NCBI GenBank assembly: GCA_026388715.1
Contig: JAPLJF010000018.1
Coordinates: 1-64,000 of the forward strand
From: Deltaproteobacteria bacterium
GTDB taxonomy: Bacteria; Desulfobacterota; Desulfobulbia; Desulfobulbales; Desulfocapsaceae
DNA length: 64,000 nucleotides
Reading direction: 5' to 3'
Shown: in pieces, positions 9,996 to 19,911 of the stretch
How positions within the stretch are numbered: position 1 is the stretch's first letter
Layout: each line of letters starts with the position of its first letter
The notes under the pieces: generated by a model
Told to the model about the DNA's origin: nothing
Database searches by the model: none
The model's input: only the letters and a program-made list of their open reading frames with translations
Made by a program: the position numbers and the translations under genes

Positions 9996-11351
9996 TTATT
10001 TAGCTGGCTTCCATTCCTTCAGAAAGACGGGCAGATGCCCGGCCTCTCTCGGTCCTATAATAATATTCCAGGCCGGAAGCTCCTCTTCCAGCTCACCCTT
10101 CAACGAGGCCAGATAGCCGGGGATAATCAGATCGCGATGTTTCACCTTCTCCTCAATCCCGCTCTTTTTCACAAACTGGGCGATCATATCGGCGCCGAAT
10201 TTCCCGGCGGCCCAGGCAGTAAGGACAGAAAGGCCCTCAGTGTCTTTGATAAGCAGCCAGGTGGGTACCTTGGAGCCCTCAATCTCACCGGAAACAATAA
10301 AATAGGTGAGCGAGAAGTTACAGGTGATAACCACCGGAGAATCTTCGCCAGGACCGGTCAGAGGATAGACATCCTCGGTCACCACCATCGGCCGCTGCGG
10401 ATCGGTATAAAGATTCATCCGCTCCAGGAGCAGCGGAAAGAGGATATCCCCCTGCAGATCGGACAGGACAATAATCCCCGCGTACTTGGCGATCAACACC
10501 GAGGCGATCATCGCCTCCATCATCGGATCGTCACTGATCTCGCAGGGGAAGGTCAGGGTTGGAAATCCCAGAGGCTTGAATTTAGTCTTAACCGCCGTTC
10601 TTCTGGCCACGACATTGTCTTCAAAGACAGCGCGCAGGGTCCGGGCGCCGGTATCAATGGCCAGATCTTTCAGGCCGGCGGCCAGCAGGGTATTGGTGAT
10701 ATCAATACAGGTATCAATGCTTGTCGCCTTGACAGCAAGGGGTGCTGAACAATCCTTAGCAACCTGGGCCATGGCGCCGGCATTGTCGGCAGTGGCACCA
10801 TAGAGAAGCGGGATGCGCGGGCCGCAAAGCTTGGCGGCAGCTTCAAGATGGGCGGGGGTGTCGCTGATCAGGATCAGACTGGCACGCCCAGAGCCGGCAA
10901 GAACCTTCTGCACCAAGGTCGTAAAGGAACCCTGGTCATTTTTACTGTCCTTGACCGCAATAAGTTCCGCCTTCATGATCACGCCAACCCGTTCATAGAC
11001 CAGGGTATTAAAACGCTCAATCCGGCCATTGACGGCAGCCTCATCCATATCCGTGGTGACGAGCACGGCGATACCGGTGGGATTGACGAATCGTTTTTCA
11101 TGTCTGAACATGCAGGTCTCGCCGCCCACGATAAAGGCATCATCACCGACGCCCAGCTTCAAGGTGCGGATAGGTGGAGCGGAAGCCTCGCCAATGGTGG
11201 CCTTGGCCTCATCACTGACGTAAGGGCAGGTATCAATTTCCACCTGACCAGCCGCGACCTTCATGGCAAATGCCAGACAGGTGGGGATGCTGCATTCGCC
11301 GCAGTTCTTTTTAGGCAGCATCTTGAGAATTTGAATGCCGGTTAAAGCCAT
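9996..11351 (-). CDS. acsC: Corrinoid iron-sulfur protein large (gamma) subunit
   Basis: A 451-residue CFeSP gamma subunit. With AcsD it carries the methyl group on cobamide from methyl-THF to acetyl-CoA synthase in the cytoplasm. The N-terminal [4Fe-4S] motif is visible at residues ~17-42 (NCGECSIPTC...TCPY). A TIM-barrel region follows, and the C-terminal ~120 residues form the cobamide-binding domain. Length fits the family (about 440-460). The ATG at 11351 has a GGAGG site. It lies downstream of acsB across a 221-base gap holding the repeat hairpins, and upstream of the formate dehydrogenase. Confidence 0.95.
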   Translation of the reverse strand: MALTGIQILKMLPKKNCGECSIPTCLAFAMKVAAGQVEIDTCPYVSDEAKATIGEASAPPIRTLKLGVGDDAFIVGGETCMFRHEKRFVNPTGIAVLVTTDMDEAAVNGRIERFNTLVYERVGVIMKAELIAVKDSKNDQGSFTTLVQKVLAGSGRASLILISDTPAHLEAAAKLCGPRIPLLYGATADNAGAMAQVAKDCSAPLAVKATSIDTCIDITNTLLAAGLKDLAIDTGARTLRAVFEDNVVARRTAVKTKFKPLGFPTLTFPCEISDDPMMEAMIASVLIAKYAGIIVLSDLQGDILFPLLLERMNLYTDPQRPMVVTEDVYPLTGPGEDSPVVITCNFSLTYFIVSGEIEGSKVPTWLLIKDTEGLSVLTAWAAGKFGADMIAQFVKKSGIEEKVKHRDLIIPGYLASLKGELEEELPAWNIIIGPREAGHLPVFLKEWKPAK

Positions 11352-11440
11352 GATGATATCCTCCAGTTGGATCTACAAAGAGTCATAGTAAGCTGTTCAA
11401 CGAAATTCGTGCGCAACTCACTAATAAAAATTCAATAATT

Positions 11441-11574
11441 GGGCCTTGTATGTTATCTGCCAGACGCCACTCCAAGAAACAGCCGGAGAAGATTGGCTGT
11501 TTCTTGGAAGCGGCATAAGGTGCCGTAAACTCAGCAAGCAAGAAAAAGACCTTGCTTGCTGAGTAACGGCACCT
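11441..11574. repeat. Structured palindromic repeat, two-hairpin form (copy A)
   Basis: Two hairpins. The first has arms 11472-11484 and 11495-11507 (CCAAGAAACAGCC and its complement). The second spans 11518-11574, with outer arms AGGTGCCGT/ACGGCACCT and inner arms ACTCAGCAAGCAAG and its complement. Copy C at 30.2 kb shares the layout and outer sequence but has different, still complementary, inner stems. It overlaps the acsB stop region. Confidence 0.8.
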
Positions 11575-13777
11575 AAACAGCCGCTTCCATCTCCAGGGCC
11601 GGATGTCCTTTTTCCTTGAGGAATTTGTAGATCTCCTCTTCCGTGGTCCCCTGCTCCTCAGTGGCAATCATGTCATAGAGCTCAGGCATGCCTATATTTT
11701 TACAGACATCTTTCAGCTTCTCACTGATCTCTTCCTTCAGCATCTTGGGCATCCACACCACCCGCTTGAGACCGCCCTCAGCCTTGAACAGCTTGTTACT
11801 GGTCATATAATGCTTGCTGACACCCATGAAACCAGGAGTCTGATTACCGCCACCGGCCATACCGGCCAGACTAGTAAACTTCATCCCTGACGGGGTCATT
11901 CCCAGAAAATCACGATTCACCACCATGATACCGTTACAGGTGGGCAGCATGGCGGCAATGGCCTCAAAACAGCCGCAGGCGGTCATCGGGTTATTCATCA
12001 GGGAATAGCAGCTGACCTCGGGAACAGCTCCGCGAGAGGCCTGATTAACAAACTCATTGATGCCGACGTAATAGCCATTGTCAGGGTCAGTACATTCACC
12101 CTTCTCAATCGGCTGATTGGGGCCGGTGGGGTTGATCTGAAACGAGGCCTTGCCATCCAGCCAGTTATAGGCGCCACACATGCCGATGCGCTCAGGGGTG
12201 ATAACACAGACATGGCTGGGGGCAAAGGACTGACACAGGGTACAGGAATAGAACACATCCTCGGTCTCATCGGTCATGGCGCCCAGACGCAGATCACGTT
12301 CGGTATAGACAGAAGTGGCCAGGGCCATGACCTCCCGCACCTTTTCCTCAACGGTGTAGAGCTTCACCTGGATCTTGTCGACGATGGCGCCAAACTCCTG
12401 ATGCAGTTTGCCGTGCAGGACAACGCCGATGTGTTTGAAGGAGAATCCCTTTTCCACGGCCGCCTTGCCGATCCGCACCCACATGATATTCCGCTGGCCC
12501 ATGTGCATGATGCCCTGGATATAGTTGGTCAGGTGATGGAACTGCCGCTCGAGGATAGGCTCGAAGTCAGACTGCATCTGCCGACCGGCCACCTCGACCA
12601 GGATGCCCAGGGGCAGGTTCTGACCTTGCTGGATATCACAGATATCAGGGCCCTCAAGGGTGACCAGACCATCCTCTATCTCATCCATGGGTTTGGAGAT
12701 CAGCACCTCAACGCCCGGGGTCCGGCCGCCGCCGCACTCCATGAACAGCTCATCCTTGCGTACCCGCTCACCCTCAAAGGCCGGACCGAAGGCCAGGGGG
12801 ATATCGATCTTGGTGATATTCACCTTCAGGCCGCGCACCTCAATGGCCTTCTGGACAATCTCGTTGTGGGGGATATTGGAGACAACGTGTTCGTAGGTAC
12901 AGATGCCGGTGGGCAGCACCTCGGGGATATCATAATCAGAGATGGTCGGGAAGCCCCAGTTGATGGCACCGGCGGCATTGGCATACCACTCGTCACTGAC
13001 CGGGCCGAAGGCCATGACAAAGGCAAAGGTCCGGTCTTTATTGTAGAGCAGATTGCCTTTATAATCACCAGGCTTGATCCCGCCGAAGGCCATGGCCACA
13101 CGGCAGGCAAAACCGATGGCAAAGACCGCCGTGGTGTAGCTCTGACCAAAAGGAACCAGACGCGTATTCCAGCCCACCTGGACGTTATTTTTGACTAGCA
13201 GGTCAGGCATGGTCAGACCGCCCGTCTGATCATGCATGAAGATATAAAGATTCTTTTCCTGCAGTTCGAGAGCAATCTTCGATGCCACTTCCGGGTCGGC
13301 CGGGGTGCCCATGATCGCGGCAAAGCCCGGGGCCGTGCCGTCAACAAACTCAACCCCGCGTTTCCGGAAGATGACATCGTCGGCCGCGCCCAACCAGATA
13401 TTATCGGCAGTCGGGTCCTCGGTCTTGGTGTAATAGTTGGGCGTATTCAGATAGCGAACGGCCTCGTACATCTCCTCGGCAAAAAAGGTGGCCATACCGG
13501 CATCGAGTGCCGGCGCCAGATAGGGCAGCCAGATATCCGAAGTCACCACCGGCGGCATCAGCTTGTGGCATTCCTGGAAGATATCCTTCATATCCCCCAG
13601 TTTTTCTACCTTCGCGCCCAGCATACTGTAAATAACCGGCAGATAATAAGCAGTATTGGGAAAGGAGACCTCATGATCAGCGCCATATTTCTTCAGCGCC
13701 TCCTCATAACTCTCCTCGGCCATATCTATAATTTTCCGGGCCCCACGAATGGCAGCGGAACAGATGATCTTCGACAT
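11573..13777 (-). CDS. acsB: Acetyl-CoA synthase (CODH/ACS alpha subunit)
   Basis: A 734-residue acetyl-CoA synthase, the usual length for bacterial AcsB. It joins CO, the methyl group from the corrinoid protein and CoA into acetyl-CoA, or runs the reverse. The A-cluster ligands are present: the CTLCQSFAP...C...MCG cysteine set at residues ~507-535 binds the [4Fe-4S] cluster, and ACGCF near 600 binds the Ni-Ni site. The ATG at 13777 has a GGGAG site. It follows metF-acsD at a 54-base gap, within the acs gene run. Confidence 0.96.
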   Translation of the reverse strand: MSKIICSAAIRGARKIIDMAEESYEEALKKYGADHEVSFPNTAYYLPVIYSMLGAKVEKLGDMKDIFQECHKLMPPVVTSDIWLPYLAPALDAGMATFFAEEMYEAVRYLNTPNYYTKTEDPTADNIWLGAADDVIFRKRGVEFVDGTAPGFAAIMGTPADPEVASKIALELQEKNLYIFMHDQTGGLTMPDLLVKNNVQVGWNTRLVPFGQSYTTAVFAIGFACRVAMAFGGIKPGDYKGNLLYNKDRTFAFVMAFGPVSDEWYANAAGAINWGFPTISDYDIPEVLPTGICTYEHVVSNIPHNEIVQKAIEVRGLKVNITKIDIPLAFGPAFEGERVRKDELFMECGGGRTPGVEVLISKPMDEIEDGLVTLEGPDICDIQQGQNLPLGILVEVAGRQMQSDFEPILERQFHHLTNYIQGIMHMGQRNIMWVRIGKAAVEKGFSFKHIGVVLHGKLHQEFGAIVDKIQVKLYTVEEKVREVMALATSVYTERDLRLGAMTDETEDVFYSCTLCQSFAPSHVCVITPERIGMCGAYNWLDGKASFQINPTGPNQPIEKGECTDPDNGYYVGINEFVNQASRGAVPEVSCYSLMNNPMTACGCFEAIAAMLPTCNGIMVVNRDFLGMTPSGMKFTSLAGMAGGGNQTPGFMGVSKHYMTSNKLFKAEGGLKRVVWMPKMLKEEISEKLKDVCKNIGMPELYDMIATEEQGTTEEEIYKFLKEKGHPALEMEAAV

Positions 13778-13831
13778 AATCTAAACTCCCTTAATTGTAT
13801 CCCTGTTATCAGCTATCAACTCTTGCTGAAA

Positions 13832-16534
13832 TCAACCCATCAAACCATTGATCAATGCCTTAGTCATGGCCACCGCCTTGGGATGACGCATGATCAGAAC
13901 CTCACCACCAGCCAGCAGCATACAGCTTGCCGTCAATGCCTCCATCATGATCCCCCGCTTCTCCTGATCGCCAATCATGGTATCAGTTGGCAGCTTGGTC
14001 TCTTTAGCCTTCCACACCTCACGGCCAAGATTACAGATAATGGGCACCTGCAGTTTTTCATCCTGCTGGATAAGCGCGGCCATGCGAATACGCTCCATGA
14101 CCGAATAGGTGTACTCAATACCATAGCCAAGGGCGCCCACAGAAGGATCCATCAGCACCGTATCAAGAGAAACGCCCAGGTTCTGGAGAAGGATATTCAA
14201 CTGCTTGGCCAGGTTGACGTCAATGGGCGAAGCCGCGACGATGGTATGCTGGAAGGCCATGGCCGTAGCGCCGATGGCGCGATAGTTGGCATCCTCAAGG
14301 GGGGCCAGACAAACCTTCTTGTTGCCGATAACCGAGGTCAAATCCCGCAGGGTCTCGGTATCCTTCTCATTATTGCCGCATCCCCAGATAATGATCGGCA
14401 CCTCGACCGCGTCAATGACCTGAGCGGCAATCTTGGCCGCATCGGCGGCAGAACGATTCATGCCGTTGGGATCGGTGGAGACAAGCGAGATATTAATGGC
14501 CTCGGCGCCATACACCTTGATGCATTTCTGGGCCCAGGCAACCGGATTGTCCATGACATCAGTGAAGTGCCGGGACAGGGTCTCTGGCCAGTCTTCGGGT
14601 CTGGAGTCGAGGACATCCATGGCAATCAGAGACTTATGGGGCTGCTTGCCTTCAAAAAGATGGAACGGCATGGAGGCGCCGCCACCGACGGTAATGGTAT
14701 GATCGCCATTGCCAAGAACGGTCTCGCGGATGACTCCGGTATATTTTTCTTTATAGGATTTTTCATCAACCTTGGTTGAACGCTCGGCAAGAGTCGTTTT
14801 CTCAAGGGCCAAAGCGGCAACCCCAAGATCGGCGCTGGCCGGTGAAGTTGCCGGCTGGGCCGCGACCTGGGCCACTTCTTCTGCCTTAACCTTAACAGCT
14901 TCAGCAGCAGCTTTGACCTTTACCTCTTCCTCAGCCTTGGCTTTTGCTTCTGCCGCAGCTTTGGCTTCAGAGTCAGCCTTCAACTTTGCCTCAGCCGCAG
15001 CTTTGGCCTGTGCTGCATGTTGTGCCGCCTCCTGGGCCTTGGCCTGAGCGGCAGTATCGGCTGCAACCTTAGCCTCGACCTCCGCCTTTATTTTTACCTC
15101 TGCCGCGGCCTTGGCCGCATCAGCAGCGGCCGTATCCACACTGGAGGTTACCGCAGGAGCAGCAGGTGCAGCAGGTGCGGAAGCAGCAACTGCCTTTTCC
15201 GGTTCACGATTGAGAATGGCATGGACACCGGCAAAACTGGTGATGGCCGCAAACTGCTCATCGGACAGACCATAGGCCTTTTTCAGGGCTGTCAGCCCTT
15301 GATTCATGGCCGCCAAGGCCATGACACGCTCTTTTTCATTCATCTCATGCTCTCCTGCGTCATCTGTTGTGCCCGCAGGCACAGTTGTTCCTATTATATT
15401 CATATCAGCCGCAACCGCCTGAACGCTACCTGCGCCCGATGCCACAGCCTGGGCCTTCACCATCAGCGCTTCCGCCTCTCTGCGGGCAGCAGCGATGATC
15501 ACTTCTGCCTCCGCTCTGGCCTTGGCAAGCATTATGTCACTCTCCACACCCTGCACCTGGATTGACTCCCGTTTCTCTTCTGTGGGGGTCACACCCTCGC
15601 CAACCGCTTCTCCGAAGATGGATGGACGGGGCAGCAGACCGGCCCGTTTGAGGATCTCCGACACCGCGCTTTCCCATTCAATGGCCATGACATGGACACC
15701 GGCAACACCCTTGATCTCCTTGACCTGCCGGATAATATCAACACAGATATTGATCCCTTCCTCCTGCTTGTCTTTGGCATCCTGCATCCGCCGGATCACC
15801 TCATCAGGCACATCCATGCCGGGCACGGAACTCTTCATGTACCGGGCCATGCCAACGGATTTTGGAGGGGTAACACCGGCCAGGATATAGACCTTTTCAT
15901 CCAGCCCGAGGTCACGTACCATCTCCATGAACCGGGTGAATTTCTCCACATTATAGATGATCTGGGTCTGAATAAAATCGGCGCCGGCAGCCACCTTTTT
16001 CCCCAGGCGTACCGCCCGGTATTCAAAGGGATGGGCAAAGGGATTGGCGGCAGCGCCGAGAAAAAGCCTGGGCTCGCCACTCTTGATCTCCTCGCCGCAC
16101 TGAAACCGTTTTTCATCCCGCATGGCCTTGACCATACCCAGCATCTGGATGGAGTCCATATCAAAGACCCCTTTTGACCCAGGATGATTACCGAATTTCT
16201 GATGATCACCGGTCAGACAGAGCAGGTTTTTCAAGCCCAGGGCCTGCGCACCCAGGATATCCGACTGCATGCCAATCCGATTCCGGTCCCGGCAGGTCAT
16301 CTGGATCACCGGCTCAACCCCTTCATTCTGGGTAATCAGGCCGGCAGCAATAGATGACATGCGAACAATTGCCGTCTGGCAATCGGTGATATTCACCGCA
16401 TCGACATGACCTTTCAACAGGCGTGCCTTTTCCCGCACCACCTCAGGATTCCCATTTTTAGGAGGCCCAAGTTCACCTGTTACCGCGAACTCTCCCGCCC
16501 TCAATACCCTTTCAAGATTACTCCCCGATTTCAT
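13832..16534 (-). CDS. acsD: Methylene-THF reductase-like domain fused to corrinoid protein small subunit (MetF-AcsD)
   Basis: A single open frame of 900 residues with three parts. Residues 1-~310 are a MetF-type TIM barrel (GELGPPKNG, NITDCQTA, LTGDH). Residues ~320-585 are a linker with an Ala/Lys/Glu-rich, TolA-like helical stretch at ~478-558. Residues ~586-900 are AcsD, the CFeSP delta subunit (ITVGGG, MPFHLFEG, GALGYGIEYTYSVMERIR). The protein would tie methyl-THF formation physically to the corrinoid methyl carrier. An in-frame ATG at 15343 (codon 398) has its own AGGAG site 8 bases upstream, so a ~503-residue AcsD may also be made alone. No MetV-like partner is seen. The start at 16534 has GGAGG. 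Confidence 0.9.
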   Translation of the reverse strand: MKSGSNLERVLRAGEFAVTGELGPPKNGNPEVVREKARLLKGHVDAVNITDCQTAIVRMSSIAAGLITQNEGVEPVIQMTCRDRNRIGMQSDILGAQALGLKNLLCLTGDHQKFGNHPGSKGVFDMDSIQMLGMVKAMRDEKRFQCGEEIKSGEPRLFLGAAANPFAHPFEYRAVRLGKKVAAGADFIQTQIIYNVEKFTRFMEMVRDLGLDEKVYILAGVTPPKSVGMARYMKSSVPGMDVPDEVIRRMQDAKDKQEEGINICVDIIRQVKEIKGVAGVHVMAIEWESAVSEILKRAGLLPRPSIFGEAVGEGVTPTEEKRESIQVQGVESDIMLAKARAEAEVIIAAARREAEALMVKAQAVASGAGSVQAVAADMNIIGTTVPAGTTDDAGEHEMNEKERVMALAAMNQGLTALKKAYGLSDEQFAAITSFAGVHAILNREPEKAVAASAPAAPAAPAVTSSVDTAAADAAKAAAEVKIKAEVEAKVAADTAAQAKAQEAAQHAAQAKAAAEAKLKADSEAKAAAEAKAKAEEEVKVKAAAEAVKVKAEEVAQVAAQPATSPASADLGVAALALEKTTLAERSTKVDEKSYKEKYTGVIRETVLGNGDHTITVGGGASMPFHLFEGKQPHKSLIAMDVLDSRPEDWPETLSRHFTDVMDNPVAWAQKCIKVYGAEAINISLVSTDPNGMNRSAADAAKIAAQVIDAVEVPIIIWGCGNNEKDTETLRDLTSVIGNKKVCLAPLEDANYRAIGATAMAFQHTIVAASPIDVNLAKQLNILLQNLGVSLDTVLMDPSVGALGYGIEYTYSVMERIRMAALIQQDEKLQVPIICNLGREVWKAKETKLPTDTMIGDQEKRGIMMEALTASCMLLAGGEVLIMRHPKAVAMTKALINGLMG

Positions 16535-16619
16535 CGGACGCGCTCCTCCATCAGAAAAACTTACTCAATTCGTAACTATCAGTTGCCGGGCACGCCAGGC
16601 GCACCCTGCTTTCAGCTTT

Positions 16620-18602
16620 TTATTTTTGTCCGCAGCCCATTCCAGGAACACCAGAACTCAGATCCCGGCGCATCCCCATATCGAAGAGGACACGATCCTG
16701 TTTCTTGTTGATGCCCAGGGCCTCACGCTTCTCATCAATGGCCTTGATCATCTTGTGGGCCAATTTAATTGGGTCTTCTTCGTAATCCCAGCAGGCCCCA
16801 TACTCTTCCTTCATGCCATCAAGAAGATACTTGTTAAAGGCCTTGGCGCCGGTAACCGGCAGGTTCTGGAACACGACATGGGCACCGCTGGCTACAAAAT
16901 ACTGACCAATGGCCACCGCCTTTTCACTCATCCACAACGGCGCCGTGCCACAGGCCGGCAGATCGGCAATTGACTCACCCAGGCCGCCCTCTTTCACCAT
17001 CTCGGACAGGGCGATGAGCAGTCGGCTGTTGTCCACGCACGATCCGACATGAAGCACCGGCGGCATACCAACGGTCTCACACACCTCGGCCAGTCCCGCC
17101 CCGCAGTACTGAGCCGCGGCCTCGGGCCGCATCAGCCCCATTCGGCCAAGGGCCTGGGCCGCGCATCCGGTGGCCAGAATCAGGACATTGTTTTTCAGCA
17201 GCTCGACGGCAATCTTGAAGTGGACGTCATCGGCATATTTATAATGCTCACAGCCGACCAGCGCCGCCACACCCTTGATCCGGCCATTGATAATATTATC
17301 ATTGAGAGGCCGGTAGCTCTGGCGGAAACGTCCGCCCAGCATGTAATTGATGCTTTCATGACTGAAGCCGACCACCACATCCATCTTCTTGTCGACAGGG
17401 ATATAATAGTCGCCCCGTTTTTTAAAGTTATTTATGGCCTTGATCAGAATTTTCTTGGCCGAACCCATGGCATCTTCTTCTTCAAACTGGATATGAATGG
17501 CGTCAGGCATCTTGGCCCGATAATTGGTGGTGATAATATCGGTATGCTTGCCCTTGACGATCTGGGCCACTGACGGCATGACACACTGGACATCAACCAC
17601 CATGGCCTCAACCGCACCGGTGGCCAGCACCATCTCCTGCTGGATAAAGCTGCCTGCCACCGGGATCCCGCGACGCATAAGGATCTCATTGCCGGTACAA
17701 CAGACCCCGGCCAGATTGAGCCCCTTGGCACCCACCTTTTTGACCAGGGCCAGGATCTCCGCATCTTCGGCGGCCAGACAAAGCGCCTCGGCCAGCAGCG
17801 GCTCATGACCGTGGACGGTGACATTCACATGATCACCCTTCAACACCCCGAGATCGACAATGGCGCGCCGCGGAACAGGAGTGCCGAACATGATATCGGT
17901 GAGCTCCGTGGAGAGCATGGACGCGCCCCAGCCATCAGCCAGGGCACAGCGGGAACCCTGGAGCATGATGTTGCGGAATTCCTGATCGACACCCATATGG
18001 GTCCGATGCATGGTCTCTACCACCTCGCGGTCAATGCCGCGCGGCTCAACACCCAGTTTTTTCCAGATCGCCTGCTGTTTTTTCGGGGCACGCTTGAGCA
18101 TGGTGAGCAGACCATCCTGCTGACCAAACTCGGCCAGGGCCTTATTGCCCAATTCGAGTGCGATCTCATTCTTGTCACGTCCTTCCGTGGCAATGCCGAA
18201 GATCTCGGCCAGGACATGCAGCTTCTGCACGTCCTTGATCTCATGCGGCGTTTCGCCCTTGGCCGTGGCGATAAAGCCGCGCACCATCTCCCGGGCGTGA
18301 TCGGTATGGGCGGCTGTGCCTGCGGCAATGATCCTGGCGAAATTTCTGGCGGCCACGGTATCAGCCGTGGCCCCGCAGACACCAACCATGGAGTCAACAC
18401 CATCAATAATCTGACAGGGCCCCATATTGCAGACCTTGCAGCAGGTGCCGCTGGAACCGAACAGACAGGATGACATGCCCCGGCTTTCAATACGGTCATA
18501 GGCCGTGCGCACCTGTTTGGCCAGGTCCTGATTCAACAGATCCTTGGTCGATGCGCCGGTAATCGTATTACAGGAGCTGCATCCGCTTCTCTCATCACTC
18601 AT
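16620..18602 (-). CDS. cooS: Anaerobic Ni carbon monoxide dehydrogenase catalytic subunit
   Basis: A 660-residue CooS/AcsA protein (family ~630-680) that interconverts CO and CO2. The N-terminal Cys sets for the B and D clusters are present (CSSC; SSCLFGSSGTCCKVCNMGPC). So are C-cluster ligands in AGVCCTGNE, the LATGCAAQALGR region and HVGSCVDNSR. As part of the acs run it is the CODH half of the CODH/ACS complex. No cooC maturation factor is adjacent. The start at 18602 has GGAGG; folD lies 57 bases upstream. Confidence 0.95.
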   Translation of the reverse strand: MSDERSGCSSCNTITGASTKDLLNQDLAKQVRTAYDRIESRGMSSCLFGSSGTCCKVCNMGPCQIIDGVDSMVGVCGATADTVAARNFARIIAAGTAAHTDHAREMVRGFIATAKGETPHEIKDVQKLHVLAEIFGIATEGRDKNEIALELGNKALAEFGQQDGLLTMLKRAPKKQQAIWKKLGVEPRGIDREVVETMHRTHMGVDQEFRNIMLQGSRCALADGWGASMLSTELTDIMFGTPVPRRAIVDLGVLKGDHVNVTVHGHEPLLAEALCLAAEDAEILALVKKVGAKGLNLAGVCCTGNEILMRRGIPVAGSFIQQEMVLATGAVEAMVVDVQCVMPSVAQIVKGKHTDIITTNYRAKMPDAIHIQFEEEDAMGSAKKILIKAINNFKKRGDYYIPVDKKMDVVVGFSHESINYMLGGRFRQSYRPLNDNIINGRIKGVAALVGCEHYKYADDVHFKIAVELLKNNVLILATGCAAQALGRMGLMRPEAAAQYCGAGLAEVCETVGMPPVLHVGSCVDNSRLLIALSEMVKEGGLGESIADLPACGTAPLWMSEKAVAIGQYFVASGAHVVFQNLPVTGAKAFNKYLLDGMKEEYGACWDYEEDPIKLAHKMIKAIDEKREALGINKKQDRVLFDMGMRRDLSSGVPGMGCGQK

Positions 18603-18659
18603 CGTGTTTCCTCCAGAATAAATCGTATGGGAACGATACTCGTTGTGTAACTTTGTATA

Positions 18660-19547
18660 TTATATAAGCTTTGCAGCTATCTTCGCCGCCTGCACCGTAT
18701 TCTTCATCAGCATGGTGATGGTCATGGGACCGACGCCACCGGGGACCGGAGTGATACAGGAGGCCTTCTCTTTCACCGACTCAAAATCAACATCACCGGC
18801 CAGGATCGCCTTGCCCGCCTCAGTCATACCGATACGATTGACCCCGACATCAATGATAGCCACTCCTTCTTTCACCATATCGGCTGTCACCATCTTGGGC
18901 ACGCCAACCGCCGCAATCAGGATATCGGCACGCCGGCAATGAGCCGCCATATCCTTGGTGCGGGTATGACAGAGGGTGACCGTGGCATTGCCGCCGGCGC
19001 GTTTCTGCAGCATCAGGTTGGCAATGGGCTTGCCCACAATATTACTCCGACCGATCACCACCACTTCAGCGCCGCTGGTCTCCACCCCGCTGCGCACCAG
19101 CAGCTCAAGGATGCCATGGGGGGTGCAGGGCAGAAAACACTGCTCACCCAACACCATCTTTCCAACATTCACCGGATGAAAGCCGTCCACATCCTTGTCC
19201 GGATTGATGGCATAGAGGACATTGGCCTCATTGATATGTTTGGGCAAAGGAAGCTGCACCAGAATCCCGTGGATCTTGGGATCTTTATTAAATTTATCAA
19301 CCAGCACCAGAAGATCCGCCTCGCTGGTATCTGCGGCCAGCGTGACCTGCTCGGAATGGATCCCAAGGGCATGGGCCGTCTTGTTTTTGGCCGCCACATA
19401 GGACTGAGAAGCAGGATCCTCGCCCACCAGAATTGTAACCAGGCCGGGAACAATCCCATGTTTCTCCACCAGCTCGGCGACTTCCACCTTTAACTCTTCC
19501 CTGATCGCCTTCGCCACTTCCGTACCGCTTATGATCTTTGCAGTCAT
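18660..19547 (-). CDS. folD: Bifunctional methylene-THF dehydrogenase/methenyl-THF cyclohydrolase
   Basis: A 295-residue FolD, first gene of the minus-strand pathway run. It converts formyl-/methenyl-THF and methylene-THF in the methyl branch. Visible motifs are the catalytic YxxxK-like region (SYVAAKNKTA), the VQLPLP motif, and the cofactor-binding GRSNIVGKP motif. Length is typical (280-300). A GAGGG site precedes the ATG at 19547. The next step, reduction to methyl-THF, is covered by the MetF domain two genes downstream or by the second metF at 62.9 kb. Confidence 0.95.
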   Translation of the reverse strand: MTAKIISGTEVAKAIREELKVEVAELVEKHGIVPGLVTILVGEDPASQSYVAAKNKTAHALGIHSEQVTLAADTSEADLLVLVDKFNKDPKIHGILVQLPLPKHINEANVLYAINPDKDVDGFHPVNVGKMVLGEQCFLPCTPHGILELLVRSGVETSGAEVVVIGRSNIVGKPIANLMLQKRAGGNATVTLCHTRTKDMAAHCRRADILIAAVGVPKMVTADMVKEGVAIIDVGVNRIGMTEAGKAILAGDVDFESVKEKASCITPVPGGVGPMTITMLMKNTVQAAKIAAKLI

Positions 19548-19911
19548 CTCAATTCCCTCATTCCTGAAAATATACTATTATGTTTATTATCGTTTGATAT
19601 TTCCAAACCATTCACTTGATTCTTCAATGTTCCTCAACGCGCGCTCGCGAGAAATATCCTGAAAAGCGGCATCACCCTGAACCCTATCGATCAGGAAAGC
19701 ATTAAAACCTAACTGGTTTTATCTTTTTTTTCAAGCAACTATTCATTTTTTTTTTATTATTTATCAATTATTTTGAATCTAATATCGACTCTCTCTCATT
19801 TTCTTCTTGAAGGTCGGCGCCAAAACAACGATAATCCAATCCATACGTCATCTTCAGGGCACCCTTTATTTTTCGTGCCACAAAAATTCTCAATTATTCC
19901 GACCACAAACT
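19548..19911. other. Divergent intergenic region, no gene seen
   Basis: AT-rich spacer between folD (minus) and the permease gene (plus). It must hold the promoters of the Wood-Ljungdahl run and of the permease. I see no convincing riboswitch, operator or ORF. Confidence 0.5.

Noticed and set aside
13232..14779. Plus-strand open frame of 515 codons
   Set aside because: Shadow of acsB and metF-acsD; composition is that of an antisense translation.
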